A stretch of 64,000 nucleotides of DNA from CAYFYS01 sp965202905 (GTDB lineage Bacteria; Pseudomonadota; Alphaproteobacteria; MPNO01). This document shows, in pieces, positions 1-7,522 of the stretch; the first letter of the stretch is position 1; every line of letters starts with the position of its first letter. The notes beneath the pieces were generated by a model. The model did no database searches and had not been told where the DNA came from. It was given only the letters and a program-made list of their open reading frames with translations. Made by a program: the position numbers and the translations under genes. The DNA lies in assembly GCA_965202905.1 (NCBI GenBank), contig OZ241868.1, positions 3,100,001 to 3,164,000 of the forward strand, given 5' to 3'.

Positions 1-802
1 CTTCGAGCCCGACCGCCTCGCAAAAATTCTCCCAGAACTTCTGCTCCAGCGGCGCCGCCGCCAGCACCTTTCCGTCCGCCGTCGGATAGAGCCGGTAGCG
101 CGGCGAGCCGCCGGTGACGAGCTCGCCGCCGCCGACCGGCCAGCGGCCGAACGCCGCCCCGTTGCCGACCGCCCAGTAGAGGAGCGCGAACAAATTATCG
201 GCCATGGCGATGTCGAGGCGGGCGCCCTCGCCCGTCCGGTCCCGCATCCGCAGGGCGAGCAGGATGTTCATCACCGCCGGATACGCCCCGCCGGCGATGT
301 CGGCGATCAGGACCGGCGGGACCACCGGCGCATCGTCCGGGCCCATGCCGAGGGACAGCAGCCCGGTCTCGCCGATGTAGTTGAGGTCGTGGGCGGCCAG
401 ATCCCGCTTCGGCCCGGTCTGGCCGAAGCCGGTGATCGAGCAGTAGACGACCGCCGGATTGATCGCCCGCACGGAGTCGTAGTCGAGCCCGAGCCGGCCC
501 ATCGCGCCCGGGCGGAACTGCTCGATCACCACGTCGGCCCGCTCGATCAGCGGCCGCAGGCGCGCCCTGTCCGCCTCGCTCTTGAGGTCCAGCGCGATCG
601 ACTTCTTGCCGCGGTTGAGCATCGCGAAGTTGATGCTGTCATCGCCCCATCGGGGCTGGTAGCGCCGCATCTCATCGCCCGCGCCCGGGCGCTCGACCTT
701 GATCACCTCGGCGCCGGCCTCGGCAAGGATCAGGCTGGCCATCGGCCCGGGCAGCAGCGTCGTGAAATCGAGCGCCAGGACGCCGTCGAGCGCGCCCGGC
801 AT
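1..802 (-). CDS. CaiB/BaiF-family CoA-transferase (3' end off the window)
   Basis: Class III CoA-transferases move CoA between carboxylic acids or thioesters in the cytoplasm. The reverse strand reads an N-terminus beginning MPGALDGVLALDF, then LPGPMASLILAEAGAEVIKVE and NRGKKSIALDL, all classic for this family; about 267 residues are present and the C-terminal third lies beyond base 1. The start ATG (802-800) overlaps the TGA of the upstream gene (ATGA), so the two are translationally coupled. It is the last visible gene of the eight-gene acyl-CoA operon and probably activates, or recycles CoA from, the operon's substrate. Family is clear; substrate is not. Confidence 0.9.
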   Translation of the reverse strand, partial: MPGALDGVLALDFTTLLPGPMASLILAEAGAEVIKVERPGAGDEMRRYQPRWGDDSINFAMLNRGKKSIALDLKSEADRARLRPLIERADVVIEQFRPGAMGRLGLDYDSVRAINPAVVYCSITGFGQTGPKRDLAAHDLNYIGETGLLSLGMGPDDAPVVPPVLIADIAGGAYPAVMNILLALRMRDRTGEGARLDIAMADNLFALLYWAVGNGAAFGRWPVGGGELVTGGSPRYRLYPTADGKVLAAAPLEQKFWENFCEAVGLE

Positions 803-1440
803 CAGCGCCCGCCCCTCGCCCTGGCCACCGCGGCGCGGCGGGCGGGCGCGGCGCCCGGCGCGCCGTCGGCCTCGAACAGCGCGCGGCAGACCTCGTAGTG
901 GTGGACCAGCCCGCCGCGCTCGACCCGCTCGATCGGGCCGTCGGGATAGCCGAGTCCGAGCCGGCAGGTGAGATCCATGTCGGCCGCCTCGGCGAGCCCT
1001 TCGTCGAGCAGCCGGAGCGCGGCGTTGTATTTCGGCCGCACCAGCCGGTCGACGATCCGCCCGACCCGGTCGGCCGAGACCACCACGTCGAGCCCGGCGC
1101 CCTCGAAGACCGCGCGCGCGGCCTCGACCGCCGCCTCGCCGGTGGCCGGCTGGCGCACCAGCTCGACCAGGTTCGAGGGCGGATCGGCGCCGTTGCGGTA
1201 GCGCGCGAAGCCGATGGCGTTGGAGCCCTCCCGGCCCGCCGCCTCGCCGGTGTGAACGCCCAGGCATTCGACACCGAGCTCGATCAGGATCGCCGTCCTG
1301 GACGGATCGGGCGCGTATGGCGCCCCGAGCAGGACCAGCACGTCGGCTTCGGCCTCGGCGCCGGCCCCGGCCCCGGCCAGGAAGGGGTCGCCGGCCGGGA
1401 ACGATCGGCTCCCGGCCGCGCTCCTGATCGTGTAGGCCAT
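802..1440 (-). CDS. 3-hydroxyacyl-CoA dehydrogenase C-terminal-domain protein
   Basis: A 212-residue protein. Residues about 120-195 carry the all-helical 3HCDH C-terminal domain (GRIVDRLVRPKYNAALRLL, then GLGYPDGPIE), which in the full enzyme forms the dimer and closes the substrate pocket. The N-terminal half is a reduced, Ala/Gly-rich segment (an AGAGAGAEAEAD stretch) with no visible GxGxxG NAD motif, so it is unlikely to be a dehydrogenase alone. It begins 3 bp after the stop of nothing shared but lies only 3 bases upstream of no other reading frame: the preceding operon gene ends at 1444, and the next starts inside this gene's stop. It may be an accessory subunit of the neighbouring dehydrogenase; this is inference. 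Confidence 0.75.
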   Translation of the reverse strand: MAYTIRSAAGSRSFPAGDPFLAGAGAGAEAEADVLVLLGAPYAPDPSRTAILIELGVECLGVHTGEAAGREGSNAIGFARYRNGADPPSNLVELVRQPATGEAAVEAARAVFEGAGLDVVVSADRVGRIVDRLVRPKYNAALRLLDEGLAEAADMDLTCRLGLGYPDGPIERVERGGLVHHYEVCRALFEADGAPGAAPARRAAVARARGGR

Positions 1441-1443
1441 CGT

Positions 1444-2337
1444 TCAGGCTCCGAACATCGCGCCGCCCTCGTAGTCGTGGAAGCCGCACCCCGACTTCCG
1501 GCCGAGGCGTCCGGCGGCGACCATGCGGCGCAGCAGCGGCGGGGCGGCCGCGCGCGGGTCCAGCGTGATCGGATAGAACGCCTCGGACAGGCGGATCTGG
1601 GTATCGAGCCCGATCAGGTCGACCAGCTCCAGCGGCCCCATCCTGTAGCCGAGTCCGGCCCTGATCGCCTTGTCGATATCCGCCGCGCTGGCCACACCGG
1701 CCTCGACCGCGCGGATGGCGTCGTTGTTGAAGGGCACCAGCAACGCATTGAGGATGAAGCCGGGCTTGTCCTGGGTCCGGACCGGCTGCTGGCCGGCGGC
1801 TACCGTCCAGGCCCAGGCCGCGGCGAAGGTCTCCGCCGAGGTGTTCAAACCGGGCGACATCTCGATCAGCTTCATCATCTGGGCAGGCAGGCAGAAATGC
1901 ATCCCGACCACCCGGTCCTCGCGCCCGCAGCCCGAGGCGATCTCGGTGATCGACAGGGTCGAGGTGTTGGAGGCGAAGATCGCGCGCCCGGCGCAGATCG
2001 GATCGAGCGCGCGGAACAGCGCCTGCTTGACCCGAAGCTCCTCGAAGACCGCCTCGATCACCAGGTCGCAGCCGGCCAGCGCCTCGAGCCCGGCGGCGGG
2101 ACTCATGCGGCCGAGCGCCGCGTCGCGATCCCCGGCGGACATCCGCCCGCGCTCGACCGAGCGGTCGAAGAACGCCGCGGTCCGGGCGCGGGCCTCGTCC
2201 AGCGCCTCGGCCGAAACGTCATGGCAAACGGTCTCGAAGCCGGCGCGGGCGGCGACGATCGCGATTCCCGCCCCCATCGTGCCGGCCGCGCCGCACACGC
2301 CGACGGTCTCGATGGTGGTCTCGGCGGCGGCGCTCAT
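1444..2337 (-). CDS. 3-hydroxyacyl-CoA dehydrogenase (3-hydroxybutyryl-CoA type)
   Basis: 297 residues. The N-terminal Rossmann fold has GVCGAAGTMGAGIAIVAARAG (NAD-binding GxxGxMGxGIA variant), followed by the catalytic-region signatures FASNTSTLSIT and VVGMHFCLPAQMMKLIE, and the C-terminal helical domain DKPGFILNALLVPF with GLGYRMGPLELVDLIGLD. Family enzymes oxidise (3S)-3-hydroxyacyl-CoA to 3-oxoacyl-CoA with NAD+. The ATG at 2337 overlaps the TGA of the acyl-CoA dehydrogenase (2334-2336), which fixes the start; reading further upstream gives only an antisense-like extension. In this operon it would serve beta-oxidation of the chain made by ring opening. Confidence 0.92.
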   Translation of the reverse strand: MSAAAETTIETVGVCGAAGTMGAGIAIVAARAGFETVCHDVSAEALDEARARTAAFFDRSVERGRMSAGDRDAALGRMSPAAGLEALAGCDLVIEAVFEELRVKQALFRALDPICAGRAIFASNTSTLSITEIASGCGREDRVVGMHFCLPAQMMKLIEMSPGLNTSAETFAAAWAWTVAAGQQPVRTQDKPGFILNALLVPFNNDAIRAVEAGVASAADIDKAIRAGLGYRMGPLELVDLIGLDTQIRLSEAFYPITLDPRAAAPPLLRRMVAAGRLGRKSGCGFHDYEGGAMFGA

Positions 2338-3500
2338 CGCTCTCGGAAGCTCCGGCCTATGAGCTGTCGGTGGATCTGGTTGGCGCCCTCCCAGATCTGG
2401 GTGATCTTGGCGTCGCGCATCAGACGCTCCACGCGGAAGTCGCTGCAATAGCCGTAGCCGCCATGCATCTGGACCGCCTCGGTGGTCATGCGCATGGCGA
2501 GGTCCGAGGCGCGCAGCTTGGCGATCGAGGCCTCGACGCCGAACTCCCCGGCGCCCGCGTCGATCATGCCGGCGACATGGTCGATCCAGCACTCGACCAG
2601 CGCCATTTCGCTGGCGAGGTCGGCGAGCAGGAACTGGTTGCCCTGGAAGTCGATGATCCGCCGGCCCGACTGGCTGCGCCGGTTGATGTAATCGGTCATG
2701 TCCTTGAACGCGGCCGCGGCGATGCCCAGCGCATGGGCCGCCACCGAAGGCCGCGACTTGTTGAGCGACGCGAGCAGGATCTCCAGCCCTTGCCCCGGCG
2801 CGCCCAGAACGTTGGCGCGCGGCGCCCGGCAGGACTCGAAGGCGAGCGCGGCGGTGGAAGACGCGCGCAGACCCATCTTGCGCTCGGTTCGCAGCACGTC
2901 GAATCCGGGCGTCCCTTTCTCCAGCACGAGCGCGGTGATCGCGCCGCGGTCGTCTTCGATCTCCGACCATTTGCCGAACAGCAGAATGAGATCGGCGACA
3001 TCGCCGCTGGTGATGAAGATCTTCCCGCCGTCGATCACCACATCCTCGCCGTCCGGGGTGAAGCGGGTCTTCATCCCGGTCGCGTCCGAGCCGGCCGAGG
3101 TCTCGGTGATGGCGAGCGCGGCGAGCCCGCCATCGGCGATGCGCGGCAGGAGGCGGGCCTTCTGCTCCTCGGTGGCAAAATCGATCACCGGCTTCAGGCC
3201 GTGGAAATTGGTCGCGTAGATGATGCCGGTCGACGCGCACGCCTCGGAGATCATGCGCACGCATTCGATGTAGAGCCGGTAGCGCATCGGCGCCCCGCCG
3301 AAGGCCTCGGGCACGAAGATCGCGTTCAGCCCCAGCGCGTTCAACGCCTCGACATTGGCCCAGGGAAAGGCGCCCGAGCGGTCGAAGCCGTCCGCGTTGG
3401 GCGCCAGCGCCTCATCGGCGAGGCGCCGGACCTGGTCGATGACGATGCGCTCGTCCTCCGACCACGAGCAGGCGGCCGCCAGGCGATCGAAAACCGTCAT
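2334..3500 (-). CDS. Acyl-CoA dehydrogenase (AliB-like candidate)
   Basis: 388 residues, the usual length of the FAD acyl-CoA dehydrogenase family. Visible signatures: LAALAITETSAGSDATG (flavin/substrate region), KIFITSGDVADL, the C-terminal QMHGGYGYCSDFRVERLMRD and WEGANQIHRQLIGR with the catalytic Glu in the usual C-terminal position. It introduces a 2,3-double bond into an acyl-CoA and passes electrons to ETF. Start ATG at 3500 overlaps the stop of the SDR upstream. With a ligase, hydratase, SDR and BadI-like hydrolase in the same operon, it could be the cyclohexanecarboxyl-CoA dehydrogenase step; substrate is inferred from context only. Confidence 0.9.
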   Translation of the reverse strand: MTVFDRLAAACSWSEDERIVIDQVRRLADEALAPNADGFDRSGAFPWANVEALNALGLNAIFVPEAFGGAPMRYRLYIECVRMISEACASTGIIYATNFHGLKPVIDFATEEQKARLLPRIADGGLAALAITETSAGSDATGMKTRFTPDGEDVVIDGGKIFITSGDVADLILLFGKWSEIEDDRGAITALVLEKGTPGFDVLRTERKMGLRASSTAALAFESCRAPRANVLGAPGQGLEILLASLNKSRPSVAAHALGIAAAAFKDMTDYINRRSQSGRRIIDFQGNQFLLADLASEMALVECWIDHVAGMIDAGAGEFGVEASIAKLRASDLAMRMTTEAVQMHGGYGYCSDFRVERLMRDAKITQIWEGANQIHRQLIGRSFRER

Positions 3501-4216
3501 CAGTGGTTTATCCCGTGGCCGCCGTCGAGATAGATGGTCTCGCCGGTAAGGTAGGCGAGATCCGCGACGAAGAGCGCGACCACGAGACGGGCGACCTCGT
3601 CCGGCGTCCCGCTGCGCCCCGCCGGCACGCGGCGGCCGAGCCACGTCTCGACCGACTCGCGGCGGAGGAAATCGCGGTTGAAGTCGGTCTCGACATAGCC
3701 CGGGGCGAGGTTGACCACGCTGATTCCGTCGCCCGCCCATTCGACGGCCATGCAGCGGGTCATCGCGCCGACGGCCGCCTTCGATGCGCAATAGGCGAGA
3801 TGCTCGCGCACGCCGAGCTTGTCGAACAGCGAGCCCATGTTGACGATCAGCCCGCCGCCGTCACGCCTGAGCAGCGGATAGGCCTCGCGGGCGGCCACCA
3901 GCACCGCGGTGGCGTTGAGCGCCATGACCCGCTCGTACTCCCCGGTCGAGGTGTCCGCGATCGGGGACTGGCCGTGCGCGCCGGCGTTGTTGACCAGCCC
4001 GGCGAGCGGCGCCGGATCCCGGGCGAGGCCGGCGAACACCGCCCTGACGGCCGCTTCGTCGGTCACGTCGCAGGCGATGCCGCGCCCGGCCGCACTCGAG
4101 CCCGTCCGCGACAATCCGATCACGTCATAGCCGGCATCTGCCAGGCCCGAAGCGATCGCGGCCCCGATGCCGCGGCTCGCGCCGCTGACGACCACCCGCC
4201 CGCCGGGCTCAGCCAT
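3500..4216 (-). CDS. Short-chain dehydrogenase/reductase (BadH-like candidate)
   Basis: 238-residue classical SDR. It has the cofactor motif SGASRGIGAAIASGLADAG near residue 11, LVNNAGAHG around 94, the catalytic Ser in VNMGSLFDK, YCASKAAVGAM (Tyr-x3-Lys) near 152, and the C-terminal YLTGETIYLDGG. Family members oxidise secondary alcohols with NAD(P)+. Its place between an enoyl-CoA hydratase and an acyl-CoA dehydrogenase suggests it oxidises a ring 2-hydroxyacyl-CoA, the role BadH plays in Rhodopseudomonas. It overlaps the hydratase gene by 8 bp and the dehydrogenase start by one base. Confidence 0.88.
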   Translation of the reverse strand: MAEPGGRVVVSGASRGIGAAIASGLADAGYDVIGLSRTGSSAAGRGIACDVTDEAAVRAVFAGLARDPAPLAGLVNNAGAHGQSPIADTSTGEYERVMALNATAVLVAAREAYPLLRRDGGGLIVNMGSLFDKLGVREHLAYCASKAAVGAMTRCMAVEWAGDGISVVNLAPGYVETDFNRDFLRRESVETWLGRRVPAGRSGTPDEVARLVVALFVADLAYLTGETIYLDGGHGINH

Positions 4217-4976
4217 CCTTGAAGTCCGGCTTGCGCTTCTCTTCGAAGGCGGCCATGCCTTCGGCCGCGTCCGCGGTGCGGTAGGCGAGGGCCGACAGGT
4301 CGGCCTCGATCTTCAGCCCTTCGGCGATCGGGTTGTCGAGCGCGCGGCTCACCGCCTCGCGCGCCATGGCCAGCACCGGCAGGCTGTAGCCGGTGAACCC
4401 GGCGGCGAACGCGCGCCCGGCGGCGATCAAATCGCCTTCGACGACGCGGTTGACCAGCCCGATGCGCGCGGCCTCCCCGGCCTCGACGGTGCGGCCGGTC
4501 AGGATCATCTCGAGCGCGCGCGCCTCGCCGATCAGCCTCGGCAGCCGCTGGGTGCCGCCATAGCCCGGGATCAGGCCGAGCTTGATCTCGGGCATACCGA
4601 GCCCGGCATTGGGCGAGGCGAGCCGGAACGTCGAGGCGAGCGCGAGCTCCAGCCCGCCGCCGAAGGCAAAGCCGTTGATCAGCGCAACCGAGGGGATCGG
4701 CAACGCGTCGAGCCTGGCGAAGACCGCCTGGCCGAGCCGTGCGCCCCGCTTCTCCTCGACCACCGTCCGGCCCTTGAGCTCCTTGATGTCCGCGCCCGCG
4801 CAAAACGCGCGATCGCCCGCGCCGGTGATCAGCAGCACCCGCGCATCGGTCTCCGCGACCGCATCGAACGCCGCGCCGATCTCCCGCAGAATCGAGAAGG
4901 ACAGCGCGTTCAGCGCCTCCGGACGCACCAGAGTGAGCACCGCCGCCTCGCCGTCACGGCTGAGCTCGACGGTCAT
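4209..4976 (-). CDS. Enoyl-CoA hydratase/isomerase (BadK-like candidate)
   Basis: 255-residue crotonase. The oxyanion-hole segment is DRAFCAGADIKELKG, followed by INGFAFGGGLELALA and the two catalytic-Glu regions GMPEIKLGLIPGYGGTQRLPR. The C-terminus EGMAAFEEKRKPDFKDG is typical of hydratases. It adds water to a 2-enoyl-CoA. Its start (4976) overlaps the 3' end of the CoA ligase by 4 bp (ATGA), so it is coupled to it. Within the set it would hydrate the cyclohexene-carboxyl-CoA product of the dehydrogenase; a straight-chain substrate is equally possible from sequence alone. Confidence 0.9.
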   Translation of the reverse strand: MTVELSRDGEAAVLTLVRPEALNALSFSILREIGAAFDAVAETDARVLLITGAGDRAFCAGADIKELKGRTVVEEKRGARLGQAVFARLDALPIPSVALINGFAFGGGLELALASTFRLASPNAGLGMPEIKLGLIPGYGGTQRLPRLIGEARALEMILTGRTVEAGEAARIGLVNRVVEGDLIAAGRAFAAGFTGYSLPVLAMAREAVSRALDNPIAEGLKIEADLSALAYRTADAAEGMAAFEEKRKPDFKDG

Positions 4977-6610
4977 TGCGCGGCCTCGGGTCCGGCGGCG
5001 AACCGCACCGGGACCGGCGCGATCTCGCCCGCCTTCGCCCGATCGACCAGCGCGCGCTTGAGGATCTTGCCGCTCGCAGTCAAGGGGAACGCCTCCATGC
5101 GGATGAAGTATTCGGGCATGTCGTAGCGCGACAGCCCCTCGCGGTACAGGAAGTCGAGCAGCGCCTGCGGTCCCGGCGCGCCGACGATCGCGCCGACGAT
5201 CGCGATGCAGCCCTTCTCGCCCAGCCGCGCGTCGGGAACCGGGAAGACCGCGACGCGCTCGATGTCGGGATGGCGGATCGCCAGCGCCTCGACCCGGGAG
5301 GGGTAGATGTTGTGCCCGCCGCGGATGATCAGGTCCTTCAGCCGGCCCTCGATCGAAAGATTGCCGTCCTCATCGAGCGCTCCGAGATCGCCCGACAGGA
5401 ACCAGCCGTCGCGGTTGAAGCTGTCCTCGGTCGCTTCCTGGTTGGCGAAATAGCCCAGGGTCAGCGCGCCGCCGCGCCCGGCGATCTGGCCGGTGACGCC
5501 GGGCCCGACGCGATCGTCCGGATTCTCCATGTCGAAGATCGCCACCTCGTAGGCCTTGCCGCCCCGGCCGCAGGTCCGGGTGACGGTTTCGGCCGAATCG
5601 GTCGGGTGGGTGAAGTGATGCGAGGAGTTCTCGGTCATGCCGTAGATGTTCTGCGGCTTGACGCCCTGGGCGAGAAAGGCCTCGCAGACCACCGGCGGGA
5701 TCGGCGCGCCGGCCATGTAGAAGATTTCGACCGCGCCGATGCGCGCCGCGCCGGCCGCGTTCTGCTCGGCCAGCACGTCCATCGCGTGCGTCGGCACGCC
5801 CATCACGTAGGTCGCCCCGGTCCCGGCGATCCAGTCGAGTTTTCCGACCCCGGCCGGGCGGTCGTCGGTGATGAACTCGCAGCCGCTCAGCACCCACTGG
5901 GCGGCGGCGACCCAGGCGATGTGGTGCGACAGCGGGCTCAGCGACAACAGCCGCGTGTCCGGGCCGATGCCCCAGGTCTCGACCATGTCGCGGGCGTTGG
6001 CGAACAGGGTGTTGTCCGAATGCATGACGCATTTGGGCGTTCCCGTGGTGCCGGAGGTGAAGGCGAGATAGGCGACTTTGTCCGGATCGGCGTTGGGCGC
6101 GGTCGCGGGCGCCGCGCCGGGCCCGGGAAAGCTGTCCGGCGTGTGGACGACGCGCAGGTGGTCGATCTCCGACAGCATGGCCTCGAAATCGACCTCTTCC
6201 CGGTCGGCGCCCCAGCCGGGCTCGGTAAAGAACGCCGCGGTCCGCAGCCGGCGCAGGAGCGTTGCGACCTCCGCGCAGGTGTTGGTGCGGTGCAGGGTCG
6301 GGTTGCAGGCCATGCCCTCGCGCGAGCAGGCGAGCAGGACGATCACCGACTCGAGCGCGTTGCCGCGCCAGATCGAAATCCGGTCGCCGGAAACCAGGCC
6401 ATGCGCGCGCAAATCGGCGGCCGCGCCGTCGGCCCAGGCCTTGACCTCGGTCCAGGTCAGCCGGCGGCGCGCATCGCGCAGCGCGAACGCCCCGCCGCGC
6501 TCGGCGGCATGTCGCTCGACCAGGCCGTAGAAGGTCTGGTTCCGCCAGACGCCGGTTTCGTAGTACCGCCGCGCCTCGGCCGGGCTGTGGAGGGTGAGGA
6601 TTGCGCGCAT
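4973..6610 (-). CDS. Acyl-CoA ligase, ANL superfamily (cyclohexanecarboxylate-CoA ligase-like)
   Basis: 545 residues, standard for AMP-forming CoA ligases. The P-loop-like A3 motif is LAFTSGTTGTPKCVMHS (about 175-190), A5 is NIYGMTENSSHHF, A7 is FLSGDLG, A8 is RLKDLIIRGGHNIYPSRVE, and the A10 lysine is in LTASGKILKR. It activates a carboxylic acid to its acyl-CoA with ATP. Eight bases separate it from the upstream hydrolase gene, and its stop overlaps the start of the hydratase. The non-aromatic, non-fatty-acid character of the other operon genes makes an alicyclic acid such as cyclohexanecarboxylate a plausible substrate (inference). Confidence 0.9.
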   Translation of the reverse strand: MRAILTLHSPAEARRYYETGVWRNQTFYGLVERHAAERGGAFALRDARRRLTWTEVKAWADGAAADLRAHGLVSGDRISIWRGNALESVIVLLACSREGMACNPTLHRTNTCAEVATLLRRLRTAAFFTEPGWGADREEVDFEAMLSEIDHLRVVHTPDSFPGPGAAPATAPNADPDKVAYLAFTSGTTGTPKCVMHSDNTLFANARDMVETWGIGPDTRLLSLSPLSHHIAWVAAAQWVLSGCEFITDDRPAGVGKLDWIAGTGATYVMGVPTHAMDVLAEQNAAGAARIGAVEIFYMAGAPIPPVVCEAFLAQGVKPQNIYGMTENSSHHFTHPTDSAETVTRTCGRGGKAYEVAIFDMENPDDRVGPGVTGQIAGRGGALTLGYFANQEATEDSFNRDGWFLSGDLGALDEDGNLSIEGRLKDLIIRGGHNIYPSRVEALAIRHPDIERVAVFPVPDARLGEKGCIAIVGAIVGAPGPQALLDFLYREGLSRYDMPEYFIRMEAFPLTASGKILKRALVDRAKAGEIAPVPVRFAAGPEAAQ

Positions 6611-6618
6611 CGCGCCGC

Positions 6619-7452
6619 TCAGCGCCCGAAGCGGTCCGGGTCGGGCGCGCGGCGTGCGGCGAAGGCGGCGCCCAGCTCCCTGGATTCCTCGCTGCCCAGA
6701 TAACCGCCCAACAGCAGATCGTGGGCCATCCGCGCCAGCCCGGAAACGCCGCCGTGGCGCGCGTTGAACGCGCCCTTGATCGAGGCCAGCGCGAAGCTGC
6801 CGCGCCCGGCGACCTCCAGCGCATAGGCGCGGGTCTCCCCGGCCAACGCGTCATCGGCGACGACGCGGTTGATCAGCCCCATTTCCAGCGCCCGGGAAGC
6901 GGTGATCTTCGGGTTGGCGTACCAGATGTCCTTGGCCCGCTTCTTGCCGACGAGGTCTTCCAGATACCAGGTGCCGTAGCCCGCATCGAAAGAGCCCATC
7001 ATCGGGCCGACTTGGCGGAAGACCGCGCTTTCCTTGGCGATGGTCAGGTCGCAGACCATCTGCAGCACGTTGCCGCCGCCGACCGCGAAGCCGTTGACCG
7101 AGGCGATCACCGGCTTCTGCAGCCGGTCGATCGCCTCGTACATCTCCAGGGTGGGCAACATGTCGGCATAGAGCCGCGTCGGCTCCGCCCCGTCCTTACG
7201 CCCGCCCCCGTCCTTGCGCCCGCCCCCGTCCTTGCGCCCGCCCCCGTCCTTGCGCCCGCCGATGCAGAAGAACTTCTCGCCGGCGCCGGTCAGCACGATC
7301 ACCCGGGTCCGGGTCTCGCGCCGGATCTCGTTGATGCAGTCGCGGACCTCGTGACAGGTGCGGATCGTGAACATGTTGCCGTCGTCGGGCCGGTTCAGGG
7401 TAATCGTCCCGATCGGCCCGTCCTCCTCGTAGAGGATCGTCTGATAACTCAC
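6619..7452 (-). CDS. BadI/MenB-like crotonase: 2-ketocyclohexanecarboxyl-CoA hydrolase candidate
   Basis: 277-residue crotonase of the BadI/MenB branch, recognisable by VNGFAVGGGNVLQMVCDLTIA, FRQVGPMMGSFDAGYGTWYLEDLVG and KKRAKDIWYANPKITASRA, which differ from ordinary hydratases (GGGNVL, VGPxxGSxDxGYG). BadI opens the ring of 2-oxocyclohexanecarboxyl-CoA to pimelyl-CoA by hydrolytic C-C cleavage. After the FFCIGG oxyanion loop (about residues 64-87) the protein carries four copies of a GGRKDG unit from an 18-bp tandem duplication; relatives have a single short loop there. It is the first gene of the operon; no strong SD is obvious before ATG 7452. Confidence 0.85.
   Translation of the reverse strand: MSYQTILYEEDGPIGTITLNRPDDGNMFTIRTCHEVRDCINEIRRETRTRVIVLTGAGEKFFCIGGRKDGGGRKDGGGRKDGGGRKDGAEPTRLYADMLPTLEMYEAIDRLQKPVIASVNGFAVGGGNVLQMVCDLTIAKESAVFRQVGPMMGSFDAGYGTWYLEDLVGKKRAKDIWYANPKITASRALEMGLINRVVADDALAGETRAYALEVAGRGSFALASIKGAFNARHGGVSGLARMAHDLLLGGYLGSEESRELGAAFAARRAPDPDRFGR
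7190..7261. repeat. In-frame 18-bp x 4 tandem repeat inside the BadI-like gene
   Basis: Four contiguous units of ccgtccttgcgcccgccc (7190-7207, 7208-7225, 7226-7243, 7244-7261); the first differs by one base and the last by its final base. On the coding strand each unit adds Gly-Gly-Arg-Lys-Asp-Gly. Because 18 is divisible by 3 the frame stays open. Near-identity of the units argues for a recent slippage expansion. Confidence 0.97.
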
Positions 7453-7522
7453 GCCCGCCTCTCCGTTGCGCGCTCTCCGTTGCGCGGCCCGGCCGGCATG
7501 TTTACGCGAAAGCCCGGCGATG

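Noticed and set aside
898..2451. Long plus-strand frame opposite the hydroxyacyl-CoA dehydrogenase genes
   Set aside because: No recognisable domain; amino-acid content (Arg, Gly, Asp, Gln) is that of an antisense frame in GC-rich DNA.
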